Assembly: GCA_013397115.1 (NCBI GenBank)
Contig: VWZW01001654.1
Span: forward strand, 124,001-188,000
DNA from: Edolisoma coerulescens
Taxonomy: Eukaryota; Chordata; Aves; Passeriformes; Campephagidae
DNA: 64,000 bases
Direction of reading: 5' to 3'
Program-made: the position numbers and the translations under genes
In this document: in pieces, positions 1-11,185 of the stretch
How positions within the stretch are numbered: position 1 is the first letter of the stretch
Layout of the letters: each line of letters begins with the position of its first letter
The notes under the pieces: model-generated
Seen by the model: the letters and a program-made list of their open reading frames with translations, nothing else
Told to the model about the DNA's origin: nothing
The model's database searches: none

Positions 1-3000
1 TGTGTTCACACAGTACTGTGATGGGATAACTATGCCACTACTAGTTCAACAGCCAGCTGCAGCAGTTTGGAGATTTTTGTATTGCACACCACTTTGTGCC
101 TGGGGCATACCTATGCTTAACCTACTCGGAAGAATCACCATTTAAATTTTTTTCAGAGCCTGTCCCTATCAAAGGAGTCCTTGCTTGCCCGCTTTCATCC
201 CATGAACTTTTTCTTTCCTCAGACTCTCTGGGACTCCCACCCAGAAGCTGGGTATCAGTGCTTAAGACCCTGCAGCAACTGAAGGCCTCCTGTATTGTGT
301 TTTCTGGCTTAATCTGTCTTGACTAAAGGATAATCCAGTGACTTTTTGCTGCCCTGAGTGACAGCAGCACATGTGTTCGTGACAGGGAGTCCCAGCACCC
401 CTCACTGATGTAGCCAGGCACAGGAATGGTAACAGATGCTTTGTTGATGAAGTCCAGTCCTTCCAGAAGATCCCTTGTTTCAGTACTGAGCTGCACAGAA
501 AGCTCCTGGGCAAGCGGTTAAGGCCCTTGCTCTACTAATTTTGTGTCAACCCCCTCCTCTTGGGACTGGTGTTATATGGAATTGCCTCCCTCCCTACCAC
601 TCATCCCATTGTACTAAGGGCAGTTGCTGCAGCCTTTGTTTAGTGTTTCTATCCATCTGTTCTTTTCACAAAATTGTTTATGATAGAATCCTTGTTTTCT
701 CTCTGTTGTGTATATCTTTGTTTCCCTGTTCTGTCCTGTTGTATACTTCATGCTTTCCCTTCCTCTACATTTCTCAGCCATCAACTCCCCAGAAGCTTTC
801 ACACTCCTCAGCGTGGGGTTGTCCTTTGGGGCTATCCTGTGCTCAGCACAGTTAAATTAGGATGGTGAGTCAGAAGGTAAGGGTTTTATCTGAGTCAGGA
901 TCTACAGTACATACGTGTGTCACTGCTGTGAGGGACAGGAATGGAATATGAATATTTTTTCTACTCAGGGACCAGAGAGGAGAAGGGCTAGTTTCCCTGC
1001 TATCCATCTGCCTCTAGAGCTCTCTCCTCTGAACCCATTTTAAGAAATCCCACCCAGAGGGTCTATATTATCTTTCTTACTCTCTAAAGCAATGTACTAG
1101 ATTGACTTGGCAGGAGCAGTAACAGACTCAGGATATTAGTTGCAGGTTTATTTTCTGGAACTGTATAAAAAGTTCTTGTTAAAGATATTAACTATGAATG
1201 GTTCTTTATTAGGACCAAAAAAAAATTTATTTACTCGATGGAAAAACTATTCTGACTCAAGAGATAAATGCTCTTATGGAGTGCTGCTTTTGTATAGGCA
1301 AGCCTGGAGGGATGGGCTGACAGATTCTTTTTAATCCTCTTGGAAACGGGGCTGGGGAGAGGGATTATTTTCTTCAAGGAAAAATGAAGATTTGGCATCC
1401 TAAAGCTATGTGTCTGAACTTGCTGGGTAGTGTGCATTCTGTCGTTTTATGCTAGATGAATAGAAGGGAGTCAGGCATCTCTGTAATTTGCTCAATAGCC
1501 AGTCCAGCAGGAATGTGGAAGACCAAGTTTTGACAACTTTCTCTTCCTGAGCAGGAGTTTCAACTCCTTCCCCTCCTCCTCCTCCCATCCCAGTTTTTTT
1601 GAGAACAGGTTATGAAATGCAAGGCTAAAGGGTATTTGCAGGCATATCTTCTTCAGGGTGACCTGGTAGTGCTATGCCATCCATTATTAATGTGCAGATA
1701 TTGGAAAAAAAGCATTCAACTGGACATGCACTGAGAGGTGAGATATACTGGGAGTGTGAGACATAATCCAATTCCTCCTCCAGGCAGTAGCCAAGGATTT
1801 TCCACAAGGCTCTGTGGTGTGAATAAGAGAGTGAGGGAACTGTGCCCAGACAGCCCTTATCACTTGAAGAACAAGGCATGTAGAAGGCGTATGATAAAAA
1901 TTAAATAACCTTACAAAGAGAATGAGATTTAACCTAAATATTCCATGCCTCAGGTAAAAGTCCTGACTATTTGACTGAAGGAGTGCCTATTTGGGGGCAC
2001 AGCAGTGCTGACTGAAATTTTTGGTTTAGGTCCTGACAAGTGTTTGCTTGATTTGGAATGAAATGTGGGATTACTTCCAAGAAAACAAAACCAAAATTTT
2101 CAGTGATATGCTTTTTATTTTGGCATAAAGGCCAGCTCTTGAACTGGAAATAACCATTCCATGGCACATGATGCTGCCTAGCAGCAAAGTGCTCGTTCAG
2201 ATGCAAGATGGATAAAAGCAATAGTGTGGTCTTTCAGGCTGCTGTGCCAGGGCTGCCCAGGTGTCTTCAGGAGGACAGAGATGCTGGTTGTGCCTTGCAC
2301 AAAAAATAATTTCTTGCAAGTAAAGAAAAAATATCTTCTCTGTCCTTCTTTTCCTTATCTCAGATGTTTTGGACCATGCTGAGTTCTTGGTACTAGGGGC
2401 ATAGCTATCCAGTGAATTCTGAATTGGTTCCTTGCTAAATAATCTGAAAGAACTCAAGAAAGCAGAAAAGCATGACCCTAGGTGGGGTAAGAGCTTGTAT
2501 TCCTCTTGTTAGTTCTCATGGTCCCTTACTGCACACAACAATTCAAATTATGCATCATTTATTTTGTATGCTTGGCTTACTGCATTTTGGTGTGTGAAGG
2601 TTTATACATAATATGTAAGAAATCTCAGAGGGCAATGAAATGTTTTGCTTCTTTGGAGTGGAAACAACTGAAATCCCTCTAGGATTTTTGGAACAGGACC
2701 ACGTGAAACACTAGGTTATTATTTGCAAAGTTGGCCGTGTAAATTTGTGCTGAAAACTGAGACTTTAGTCCAGGTGTGTCTTTAACCTGTTTTTCTACTC
2801 TTACATTAAAATCTGGCCCTCACAAGCAGCAGAGTGATGGTTAAGAAATTTGTATTTACTGAAAACATACAAGACACTGAGTATGTTCAGTCCTCTTTGC
2901 AATGAACTTGTATGCCTTCAGAGTTAGCTGTGAGCACTAGTGTGAATGCAGACGAGAGCACCTGCAGGTATAAGGGAATCATATTAAAATTGTTAGTGAT

Positions 3001-3471
3001 CCTTGAAAATAGATGCTTTACACAATTAAGCTTTAGCAGAAAAAAATCTAGTCTATCAAGAGGAGGAAAAACAACTGGTATTTGCAAGAGAAATTTTCCA
3101 AATATGATTAATACAATTGTAGTTTGTAGTGTATGTCTGTAGGTAAGTCAAGGTTGGGGTGGGAATGAGGGAATAACCAAAGTGTCAGTTCTTTAACCTG
3201 AGGAGCTTTTATCTTATCCTGTAGCTTTTTCAGCTGATTTAAATATTACCGTGCCAGTTTTAAAGCCCTTGGAGACAGGTGTGTGCGCATTCCTGGAAGC
3301 CCTATTTAACAACCTTTATGTTGTCAAGGATGAAAGTTCTACTTAAATGACCACCTCAGACCCTATCTGCAGCAAATGGAAGTTAAAAATCTCAAAATAT
3401 GTCTTTTAAGACTGGGAGCTTTGCCTTGGTAGTCAGCCTGAGCACCTGCTCATGCCTTACCTCCGTGCAGT
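1..3471. other. Non-coding, no gene recognised
   Basis: Unique, moderately AT-rich sequence. Open frames are all under about 105 codons, overlap on both strands and show no known domain. The most protein-like is on the - strand at 2197-2457 (86 codons, Ser/Lys/Arg-rich first half). It has no recognisable family and no clear donor or acceptor pair, so I do not call it a gene. Short A runs occur near 1217. I see no transposon ends here. Confidence 0.7.
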
Positions 3472-3487
3472 GTGGCGCATGCGCCAC
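3472..3487. promoter_or_regulatory. 16-bp perfect palindrome with NRF1-like core
   Basis: The sequence GTGGCGCATGCGCCAC reads identically on both strands. Its centre, GCGCATGCGC, matches the well-known palindromic binding core of the transcription factor NRF1. It carries two CpGs in a stretch otherwise poor in CpG, so it is not part of an obvious CpG island. Binding is inferred from the motif only. Chance or methylation-silenced status cannot be excluded. Confidence 0.5.
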
Positions 3488-4400
3488 TCAACCCTCCTCT
3501 TGCCACAAGGGTAAAGCTTCAAGTGTGCTCGTGTGGAACCTGCCTGCACACATGCACACAGTCTCAATCATCAGAAAAAAAGTGCTGCCTTGCACCTGGA
3601 AAAATCAGTTTCAGGTCTCTAGCTAAGTGAAAGGAGTGGAGGCTGCCCTAGAGCCCGTTGCCCTTGCCTGCCCAGGGACCTTGTGTTAGCTCAGGGCAGT
3701 GGTGAGCAGTGTCTGTCAGCCGGGAGGTTTAATGCTCCTCCTCTTCTGATCACCTTCCACTATGGGTTTCTGCCTCAGGAAAGCCTTTTTTTCCCCTTTT
3801 TCCTCAGTTCATGCTGAAGGCACAGCTAACTAGACTGAATGCTCTCTGAGACACATGACCCTTAACCAGCTCATGTATATTTTACACTGCATTTCCCATA
3901 ACATATTTTTTTATCATTCAGTTATACTTTCCAGTGAATATATAGGTACAATACGAAATGTATAGAATGACTTTAAAGGGATGCATTATTTTCTCTTATT
4001 TTACTGTCAGAATACTGTCACAATCAGGATTAGATCCTTTCTTCCACAAAGACTTCAAACTTTTCTAATGTTCTGTTCATTTTTTCCCCTTAAGTTGTTA
4101 AGTATAGTCTGCAAGAGTTTGCTCTTCTGGAATAATCCAACTTTCGTCACTTTAGTAATTGGCTGGATTTCTAAACTTAAGTGACTGGAAGTGTCCTAGA
4201 AAATGAGGATTTGTTCAATGAACTGGGAAAACCCTTTGAACTTCAGGAATACATGCATTTAATGAAGGATTGATTAATTTACTTTAGGTCCTTGGACACA
4301 ACTGAGTTTTTCAGAGAAAAGACACCCTGAAGGTGTGCTTGACCACTGTGTAAATTTTCCTTTTATGAGGACTGACATTATGGAGGGTTATAAGAGTAGG
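3488..4400. other. Non-coding, nothing recognised
   Basis: AT-rich unique sequence. Open frames reach only about 75 codons and have no recognisable product. No repeat family, hairpin or promoter-like cluster stands out. Confidence 0.65.
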
Positions 4401-4420
4401 AAAAGAAAAAAAAAAAAAAA
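4401..4420 (+). repeat. Poly(A) tract
   Basis: Twenty bases of A with a single interrupting G. The flanking sequence shows no retroposed gene body and no target duplication I can detect, so this is probably a simple mononucleotide repeat rather than a processed-pseudogene tail. Confidence 0.85.
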
Positions 4421-4623
4421 GGGCTACCTGGATGCTTTGATGAAGTAGAAGGTGTCCACAATAGAAGACAAACTCTACCACATACCTCTGAACCAATTTC
4501 ATGAGGTACTGTCTGTTTTCTTGCCTTGTGCAAGATCAGGTTTATACAGCTTTTAAACTGACAAAAATCACATTAAGTATGGGTTTGAAAGGTAACAAGA
4601 AAAGAAGTTTTTGTTGTTTTGCC

Positions 4624-4660
4624 TAATAATAATAACAATAATAATACTAATAATAATTAA
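4624..4660 (+). repeat. Imperfect (AAT)n microsatellite
   Basis: Trinucleotide AAT/TAA units run for about 37 bases, interrupted by AAC and ACT variants. Two homopolymers follow, a T run at about 4689-4700 and an A run at about 4741-4750, making 4.4-4.75 kb a simple-repeat-rich stretch just upstream of a CR1 insertion. Confidence 0.85.
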
Positions 4661-4948
4661 AACCAAAATTTTTGAGATGCTCTGTCAGTTTTTTTTTTTT
4701 CCTATGAAGCTATCTTTGCTCCAATAATTGATTTCAAGGGAAAAAAAAAATCACGCTCAGCAGTGGGAATACTGGTGCAAGTCCCTGTTTGTCACATTTC
4801 TAATAAAAATTTTTTTTGTTGGTGCACCCAGACCTTTCATATTTCCTGGCTGCTGGACTGTTTAGTGATAGAGGAATTCTTCAGCTGTATAAAAAAAAGA
4901 TGCACGTCCTCATCTCTCCCTATAAACCTTGTGGTTCTTTACCAAGAT

Positions 4949-5473
4949 GAAGGAACAGGACTCTCTGGTGAAAACCCACTTGGAGAACTTTGTCCAGCTC
5001 TGGGGCCCTGACATAAGAGGGATGTGGACCAGCTGTACCAAGTCCAGACATGGGCTATGAAGATGGTAAGAGAGCTGGAGGACCTCTCCTGTGAGGACAG
5101 GCTGCGAGCTGAGACTGTTCTGGCTGGAGGAGTCTCTGGGATGACCCTATAGCACCTTCCAATACCTGAAGGGGACCTAAGAGAAGCTGGATGTGGACTT
5201 GTGACAAGGGCATGTAGAGGTCAGACAAGGGCAGAATGGTTTAAAGTGAAAGAGAGTAGATTTAGACTAGATATAGAGAAGAATTTGTTTACAATGAAGG
5301 CACTGGAACAGGTTTCCCAGAGAAGCTGTGGATACCCCATCCCTGTGAGTGTTCAAAGCCAGGCTGAATGAGGCTTTGAGGAGCCTGCTTTAGTGGAAGG
5401 TGTCTCTGCTCATGGCAGGGGGGCTGGACTAGATGACCTTTAAAGGTCCCTTCCAAACAAAACTATTGTATGG
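4949..5473 (+). mobile_element. 5'-truncated CR1 LINE, 3' end (sense on +)
   Basis: This is the 3' end of a chicken-repeat-1 (CR1) non-LTR retrotransposon in sense orientation. Diagnostic stretches in order are GTCCAGCTCTGGGGCCC (about 4992-5009), CTGGAGGACCTCTCCT (about 5075), TACCTGAAGGGG, GGCACTGGAACAGG, CCCAGAGAAGCTGTGGAT, GGAAGGTGTC and AGATGACCTTTAAAGGTCCC, ending with a degenerate octamer ATTGTATG at 5464-5471. CR1 copies are typically 5'-truncated, lack target duplications and end in ATTCTATG-like octamers, which fits. Only the terminal part and 3'UTR survive. Reading frames are disrupted, and about 15 bases of the usual CR1 sequence seem to be missing before the GGCACTGG motif. Of the three CR1 copies here, this one aligns best to the familiar avian CR1 consensus. 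The subfamily cannot be assigned from memory. Confidence 0.93.
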
Positions 5474-7378
5474 CAAAGGCCTCTGCTGGCTTACGTGGTG
5501 CTCACAGCCTTTGTAGCGAATATCCTTTCACCTAACTAGGTGTAACTGCTAAAGAGACTGACTGACACTCAGTATTACTGTCTTCTAAACCTTAAAGTTT
5601 TGGGGTCAAAATACTTGGACAGAAGCAACAGAAAGAGGAAACAAAAATAAACAATGTGGCTTGGTTTCTGCCTGAGGACTTTTGTAGCAACCCTCAGGAG
5701 ACTGTCACAGGCTGAGGGAGCAGTTACAATCGGTGTCCATCAGGATTTTCAAAGAGGTGTCTCTGGTTCTTATGGAAACCAGCAATGAAATCATTTCAGA
5801 GACGTGTGATCTCACTCATTCCCATTTTTCCCCTTTCTTTGACTGCTAACACTTTAGGCTTCTGAGGCTCTTGAATTAAATATTTTCTAAGCAGTCAATG
5901 TATCTCTCCTTCATGCTGTACACTTGGCTCGGAGACAATATCTGACTTTTCTTCCATCTTTTATTATTTTAAGGACATGATCAGCATTATGTCTTTCATC
6001 CTCAGTGCTGATAAATACATAAGGAGTAACCAACTATTGTATATCACAGTATAACAGGAGTGTTGCTGTAAAGCATAAGGCCAAGGAAAACTTAAGGCTC
6101 CATGCTGAGATAAGTGAATGAACCCTGAATATAATCCTATTAAGAAATTGATGACAAAAATCTGAAATGAAATTGCAAACAAGGCTCTCTGTATGACATA
6201 TCTCATCCCATCCAGATAAGAACCGGCTGAATCCTACAACCAATTTAGAGAAAAGCAATTGCAAAGCCCTTCAGAAGATAACTGCATATCCTATTTGCAG
6301 TTTAAATTAAAGACAGAGACCTAGTCAAGCAGACAGGCATAAGCAAATTCTTGGACTTGATATGAGTTACTCTGTTGAATTACTTTAACCAGAGGATTAT
6401 ACAGATTATTTATTCTGTGGATTTTTACACTCGTTTGGCTCTACTACAATAACAAAGTCTTGACTGTTTAATTTTCATTTAAGTATCTATATTTCATTTG
6501 TTAAGCAAACATAGCATAGCTTCTGCGTTGTAACCCTGTGTGGTTTTATATTTCTACATACACACACGGAGCAGAAGAAGCAGACCTACCTTTGGCATCC
6601 ACAGAGAAGGAGCTTCAGTATTTTATTCACTAAATGTGAATCCATTGAATTTTTCTTTTTCCTGTAGACCATTTGCAAATGGTCATTGTGGTAAATCCTT
6701 CCTCCCCAAATCATATTCTCAAACACTCAATACAGCTGAACTTCTGGATGACATGAAATGAGGATGTAAGTGGTCTGTGTGAGCCTAATCTCCATGCTGG
6801 GGGTTTAGAAAGAGAGGGATGATAGGAAAAAGACCTAAATAAGACTTGAAGAGTTTTTTTCCATGTGGTGTGCGAATTTTGTATGTAATGCCATTTGTCC
6901 CCTACTGTCTTGAAATTTCTAAAACTTTTATTTCTATTTCCTTAAATAGGGTCCAATCAGAGTACAGATGTCTCATTGTTCTGGCACACCTGTTCAGGTC
7001 CATTATCATTTTCCTAATTAGATTGTCTTTGGGTTCATTCAGATATCCATGTTGGATATTTGACGGATTCAGAGCATGGAGAACAAGGTCCACTTTGGAG
7101 CCTTCACAGACATAAGCTGCTGCTTCTTCCTTCCTGCAGGGAAGCTGAACTTGCATTGAAACATCTGGGAGTTATGCACAGAGGTAAGAAACAGAATGGC
7201 TTTTCTCTAAAATCTTCTTCCTGTTTCCAGTTTGCCTGCTCAAAAAGAGAGGAAAGGCCTGTGGTAGTGACTTTCAGGGAACTTGTAGAAGAGCCAAAGA
7301 TATGTTCCCTAGACTCACTCTGTTTCTCTTTGACTCTATTCCCTCTGTCTTGAGGGGCAGTATTGCCCGTCACAGCAG
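5474..7378. other. Non-coding, nothing recognised
   Basis: Unique AT-rich sequence between the CR1 copy and the solo LTR. Open frames reach 97 codons (about 7060-7353 +) and are mirrored by an 89-codon frame on the other strand (7104-7373). Such mutual shadowing with no domain is typical of non-coding DNA. Confidence 0.65.
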
Positions 7379-7383
7379 AGAAG
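7379..7383 (+). repeat. Target-site duplication, left copy
   Basis: AGAAG immediately before the LTR 5' end. The identical five bases recur at 7908-7912 directly after the LTR 3' end. This is the expected footprint of integrase-mediated insertion. Confidence 0.85.
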
Positions 7384-7508
7384 TGTCCTGGGTTGCAGTG
7401 TGTTCTATTACCATCTCCATGAACTGTTGAAACCAGGTGGGGTGGTGTTCCTTGCCTCCTCCCTCCGGACTATCTTCTGCTAATGGGCCATCTAGTCTCA
7501 CTGCCTGA

Positions 7509-7550
7509 CTGACAAAATCACATTATCCCCTGACAAAATTACATTATCCC
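7509..7550 (+). repeat. 21-bp tandem duplication inside LTR U3
   Basis: Two adjacent 21-bp copies (7509-7529 and 7530-7550), each starting CTGACAAAAT and ending ACATTATCCC, differ at one base (C/T at unit position 11). Direct repeats in U3 commonly act as enhancer elements in retroviral LTRs. That role here is inferred. Confidence 0.9.
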
Positions 7551-7560
7551 ATTGTGAGAG

Positions 7561-7569
7561 GCTCCGCCC
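7561..7569 (+). promoter_or_regulatory. GC-box-like site in LTR
   Basis: GCTCCGCCC is the reverse complement of a GGGCGGAGC Sp1-type box. It sits about 30 bases upstream of the TATA-like box, between the U3 repeats and the presumed transcription start. Confidence 0.45.
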
Positions 7570-7596
7570 AGAGAAAAAAACCAAGCATTCCATCCT

Positions 7597-7605
7597 AGAT
7601 ATAAG
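7597..7605 (+). promoter_or_regulatory. TATA-like box of the LTR
   Basis: AGATATAAG lies at the position expected for a retroviral core promoter, about 250 bases upstream of the ATTAAA signal. It supports + orientation. Present-day activity is unknown. Confidence 0.5.
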
Positions 7606-7851
7606 CCAAGATTTCGAACACCAGAGGCAGCCTTTTCCACTGGATTTCCAGAGGACGAGAGCTACCCCTCGACCTTCAGGTGATGACCAGACTCTTTCTA
7701 CAGGATCACTGCTTCAATAGAGCCATCATTCCAGGAGGACTGCAGCTATCTAATCGGACTGCTACCAACACCCTGACCGACAGGGTGTCAGGTTGTATCC
7801 TGACTCTGTCAGTTCAAACCAGTGTTTTCTGCCTTTATTTTTAATTTTCTT

Positions 7852-7857
7852 ATTAAA
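7852..7857 (+). terminator. ATTAAA polyadenylation signal of the LTR
   Basis: ATTAAA is followed within about 20-40 bases by a GT/T-rich stretch (TTGGTGTC, GGTATGTTTT), the usual arrangement for 3'-end processing at the R/U5 boundary. Confidence 0.6.
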
Positions 7858-7907
7858 TTGTTATTCTGACTTGGTGTCTCCCCCTGGTATGTTTTCAAAC
7901 CACCACA

Positions 7908-7912
7908 AGAAG
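7908..7912 (+). repeat. Target-site duplication, right copy
   Basis: AGAAG directly after the terminal CA of the LTR, identical to 7379-7383. No mismatch has accumulated, though five bases are too few to date the insertion. Confidence 0.85.
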
Positions 7913-8224
7913 TCATGTTATGCTAATCAAAACCACTAACAGGCAAATGTTTCCTTTTCCCAAACAAGACAAAAAAATAAGAGACACCATTTTTTTTAGC
8001 ATCCTGGCAGTTGTATTGCCACCTTCCTAAGAGAGACCGATATAAATTCCTGGGCCTGATTCTGTCAGTCACCAATTTCCTGAGCAACCTCAACCTCAGA
8101 ATTTAAGTAAGGCTTAGAATGATGCAACAGGCGCAACACATTGGTCATCTCTCACTTTCTGTAGCATCCTTACTTTATATGCTACAGTGTCTAATCAAGG
8201 CTTTGCTCTAAGTACCATGGACAT

Positions 8225-8290
8225 GATAGATAGATAGATAGACAGAAGAAAGAAATAAAGAGAAAGAAAGGAAGGAAAGAAGGAAGGAAG
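8225..8290 (+). repeat. (GATA)n followed by homopurine GAAA/GGAA tract
   Basis: Four to five GATA units (8225-8241) run into a GA-rich stretch. The segment 8257-8290 is 34 uninterrupted purines built from AAAG and GGAA units. Long homopurine/homopyrimidine tracts can form triplex DNA, and tandem GGAA units resemble ETS-factor microsatellites. Both are possibilities only. Confidence 0.9.
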
Positions 8291-11185
8291 CAAGCCTGTT
8301 TTTGCTCCAAACAGCTTCTATAAGGACGGTCTGCATTACAGTTGAATTATTTTTATTTATGGAATGCAAGAGGGAGGGAAAAAGACCACAAACATGGTCA
8401 TACAGAAACTTGAAATAATCTGTCTGGAACGTAGCATGCTACAGACGATTTGCATCAATAAAAATTTTCAAATTTCTACCTTTAAAAGCTCTGTAATTTT
8501 TAACTTGGGAAAAAAATTTCAGAGTACGTTCTAGAAGGAAACATTTTAAAATGGCATTTTAGAACAGCTGGCAATGCAAAATCATGTACACATAACTTTG
8601 TTGTTAAAGTGCTTTTATTATTGTATTTCTGTTCTGATTTTATTACTGGGCAGTAGCAGATTCTTGAGATTTCTGTAAAATTGAGTCAGTCTCATCAGGC
8701 TTCAGCAAACCCTTTTGTTCTCTGAACAGAGAAATTCAGCATTAGCTAACCTCTTCAGGGTGGTTTTTCTTCCAGTAGGATGTGTACACTGATGGTAACA
8801 GTGTAAGTAGTACAAAAAATACATGCAATCTTTGCATGGTAGCCAAACCTCTGAAATGGCAAAGTTCATAGCTCTGCCACAGGTGAATGGGTTTGGTAAA
8901 AAACAACAGCCTCAGGGTTTCAAACAAAGTAAAAGATCAACTACAAAACGTTAATGATTAAAGAAGAAACCCCCCACTCCCCATCAACATTTGCACATTA
9001 ATTCTTCTCTACACTAAGACCACTTAAAATCTCTGGAGATTCTTTTGTTAAGGCTTTAGGCCCTATAGCAGACTGGTCTTTTTTTCCAGATGGGGATACA
9101 GATTTCTCAAATTGACCCAACTTTTCAGGGATTAAACAGACCTCAAAAACTTCTGACATGCTTGAGATTTGCCCATGAGCCAGCTCCCTCCCTTTGACAT
9201 TGGCTGGGTCAGAGAGAACACAGACACATGGGTATCTGTCTCACAGTGGAGAGGTCCTGGGGAGAAGGATGCCCCACCTGCCCAAACCTGAAGGGCCAGG
9301 AGAAAGCCTGTGAGCCCTTGGCAGCCCTTCAGTGATTGTCATTTAATTGCTGATGCTCATACCCACCTGTCTAAAAGAGCGCCAGAAGCTGTCGCTCACA
9401 CAGCTTTAGCAAAAACCCTGCACTTTCAACATTGCGAGTTTTTTTATTGGAGTGCCTCAAGTAACTCAACGTATTCATTGTCCAACTAAGGCTGAAATAT
9501 GCTCTATAGTTTCAATAGAAAATATTAATTGCAGTGAAGTGCAAAGTAATTTTAAACCAAAATGGTGTGTGATTTCAGCACAGAGCATAGGTGGACGTTG
9601 TCCCCGTTCATGCAAGTTCAAGTAACTGCAAAATTAGTGTATACAGCTGCTGTCACCTATGTGTGGTCTGAGCTTGTAGCCACTCTGTTACAGCATACGA
9701 GCCTTTGGAAGGAGCGCTGAAAACAATAGCCAAGCCTTATGCCAAAAATACTTTTGATAGAATGTGATTTTTTTGAAGTGTTAAGCTGACTTTGAAGCTT
9801 GTAGATTGATTTTTTGAAAGAGCATTCTGCTGGAAATAGCACTTGAGGAAAAAATGCATTTACTAAGCTACTCTCTTCTTAGAGCTGGAAGTGAGTTCAG
9901 TTCTTTTATTTAATATATGCAACTTTTAATCACACTTTCTTGGTAAACCAGCTTGGAAGAGGAGGGGGAAATAAAGGGGATCATTGTTTGCTTCTGAGCC
10001 CCAGTGTCTGCTAGAAATTATTACTGTTTGTTTCACAACGGGGTGTGAATTACTTGGTTGCAGTCAACCATTGTTTGGAAATATATTTTGGAATGTTTCC
10101 TTTATGAAAGGTTTTTATTTGCTTAGGATTCATGATTCTGTATTTCTTTCAGCTGTTCACATATTCTGTTGCTACAGAATTGCTCACTTTTATAATAATG
10201 GGTTCAACTAATAACCAGACATTTGTTTCAAACTACATCTTGAAGCATAGTGTATTATCTAACTCCTGGAAGCTGCATTAAACCAGGATCTCCTACATTG
10301 TGCACTCTGCTAACAGTGGTCCTGGGATTTACCTTTTAATAGAAATCTTCCATCATTTCCTGGAAATAATTAAATAAAAGATGGTCCTAAATTTTGGCAA
10401 GTGTGGTGAACGTATTTTCAAATGTGATGATTTGGATTGAACTGTTTTGGATTTTTTTAATACATTGGAAGACAGCAGTTGTTGTCCAACCGTACGTGAA
10501 TAGCTACATAAAATGCATCTGAGTTTATTAGTGCTGGGTGATCTGGGAGACTAAGGCCTAATTTTGGCAGTGGGAGAGAAAGTGGGGTTTTCTTTTAAGT
10601 GTTGATTAGAGCTGGATCACTTCCAGATTAATCCGTTTAATCCAAATTTTGCCGTTGCCCCTCCTTTCCCTTCCATTTGTCAGAGGGAGGAATGTGCCTT
10701 TGGGAAGGACAGACGTGGCTATACTGGTAAAGGCAGCAGAGATGGAGTGCCATTCTCACACAGTGATGGTGTTTGAGGGACCAAGCTGAACACCAAAATT
10801 CAGACCAGCTTCTGGCTCGAAGTTACCATGCTGGATACCCAGAATATACTGCTGATCAAGCTGTATTTGTTGCTTGGCAAGCACTTCTGAAGACAAATTT
10901 TGACTTTGGGACTTTATGAATTTTGGCATTCTGGAAACTAGGGTCATGGATGAAAATTAAACTTTGCTAACCATGTAACTATTTTTGATCAAAATTTTGA
11001 AGTTTCAACTTTCTATTGTTCTTTTGCTGTTGGTTTGTAGGAACTACCTTATTTTATTTTGGATTTACTTTACTTACCTAGATGAAAGTGAGCAGGTTAC
11101 CTCAGCAGAAAATAAATCTGTGAAATGGTGATGTGTGGTCTTTGTGTCACAGCTGCCATCTTTCTTTGTGTTCGTTATGTGGAGA
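8291..11185. other. Non-coding, no gene recognised
   Basis: Unique AT-rich sequence. A 63-codon - strand frame at 10756-10947 is Gln/Leu/Ser-rich and looks protein-like but matches no family I know. Two TAATCC motifs lie close together at 10629 and 10638. No repeat family is evident. Confidence 0.6.
10629..10643 (+). promoter_or_regulatory. Paired TAATCC sites (OTX/PITX/CRX-type motif)
   Basis: TAATCC occurs at 10629-10634 and again at 10638-10643, spaced 9 bases start to start. TAATCC is the well-known core for bicoid-type (K50) homeodomains such as OTX, CRX, PITX and GSC. Two copies in close direct repeat are suggestive, but two 6-mers can also arise by chance. Confidence 0.3.

Larger units (their letters stand above)
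7384..7907 (+). mobile_element. Solo LTR of an endogenous retrovirus, probably ERVL-type
   Basis: A 524-bp element starts with TGTCCTGGGT and ends with AAACCACCACA, the canonical TG...CA termini of an LTR. A perfect 5-bp duplication (AGAAG) flanks it. Internal order fits U3-R-U5: an exact 21-bp tandem duplication in U3 (7509-7550), a GC-box-like site (7561-7569), a TATA-like box (about 7597-7605), an ATTAAA polyadenylation signal (7852-7857) and a GT-rich stretch after it. There is no gag, pol or env sequence or second LTR in the neighbourhood. It is therefore a solo LTR left after recombination between the two LTRs of a provirus. A 5-bp duplication is usual for ERVL-type (class III) elements, while 4 bp is usual for class I and 6 bp for ERVK-type. 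Strand is inferred from TATA and poly(A) positions. I recognise the style as avian but cannot give the family name. Confidence 0.88.

Noticed and set aside
4401..4420. A-tail of a processed pseudogene
   Set aside because: No recognisable retroposed gene body upstream and no flanking duplication.
7384..7907. A full provirus with coding genes around the LTR
   Set aside because: The identical 5-bp duplication closes directly on both LTR ends and no retroviral coding sequence is visible nearby, so it is a solo LTR.
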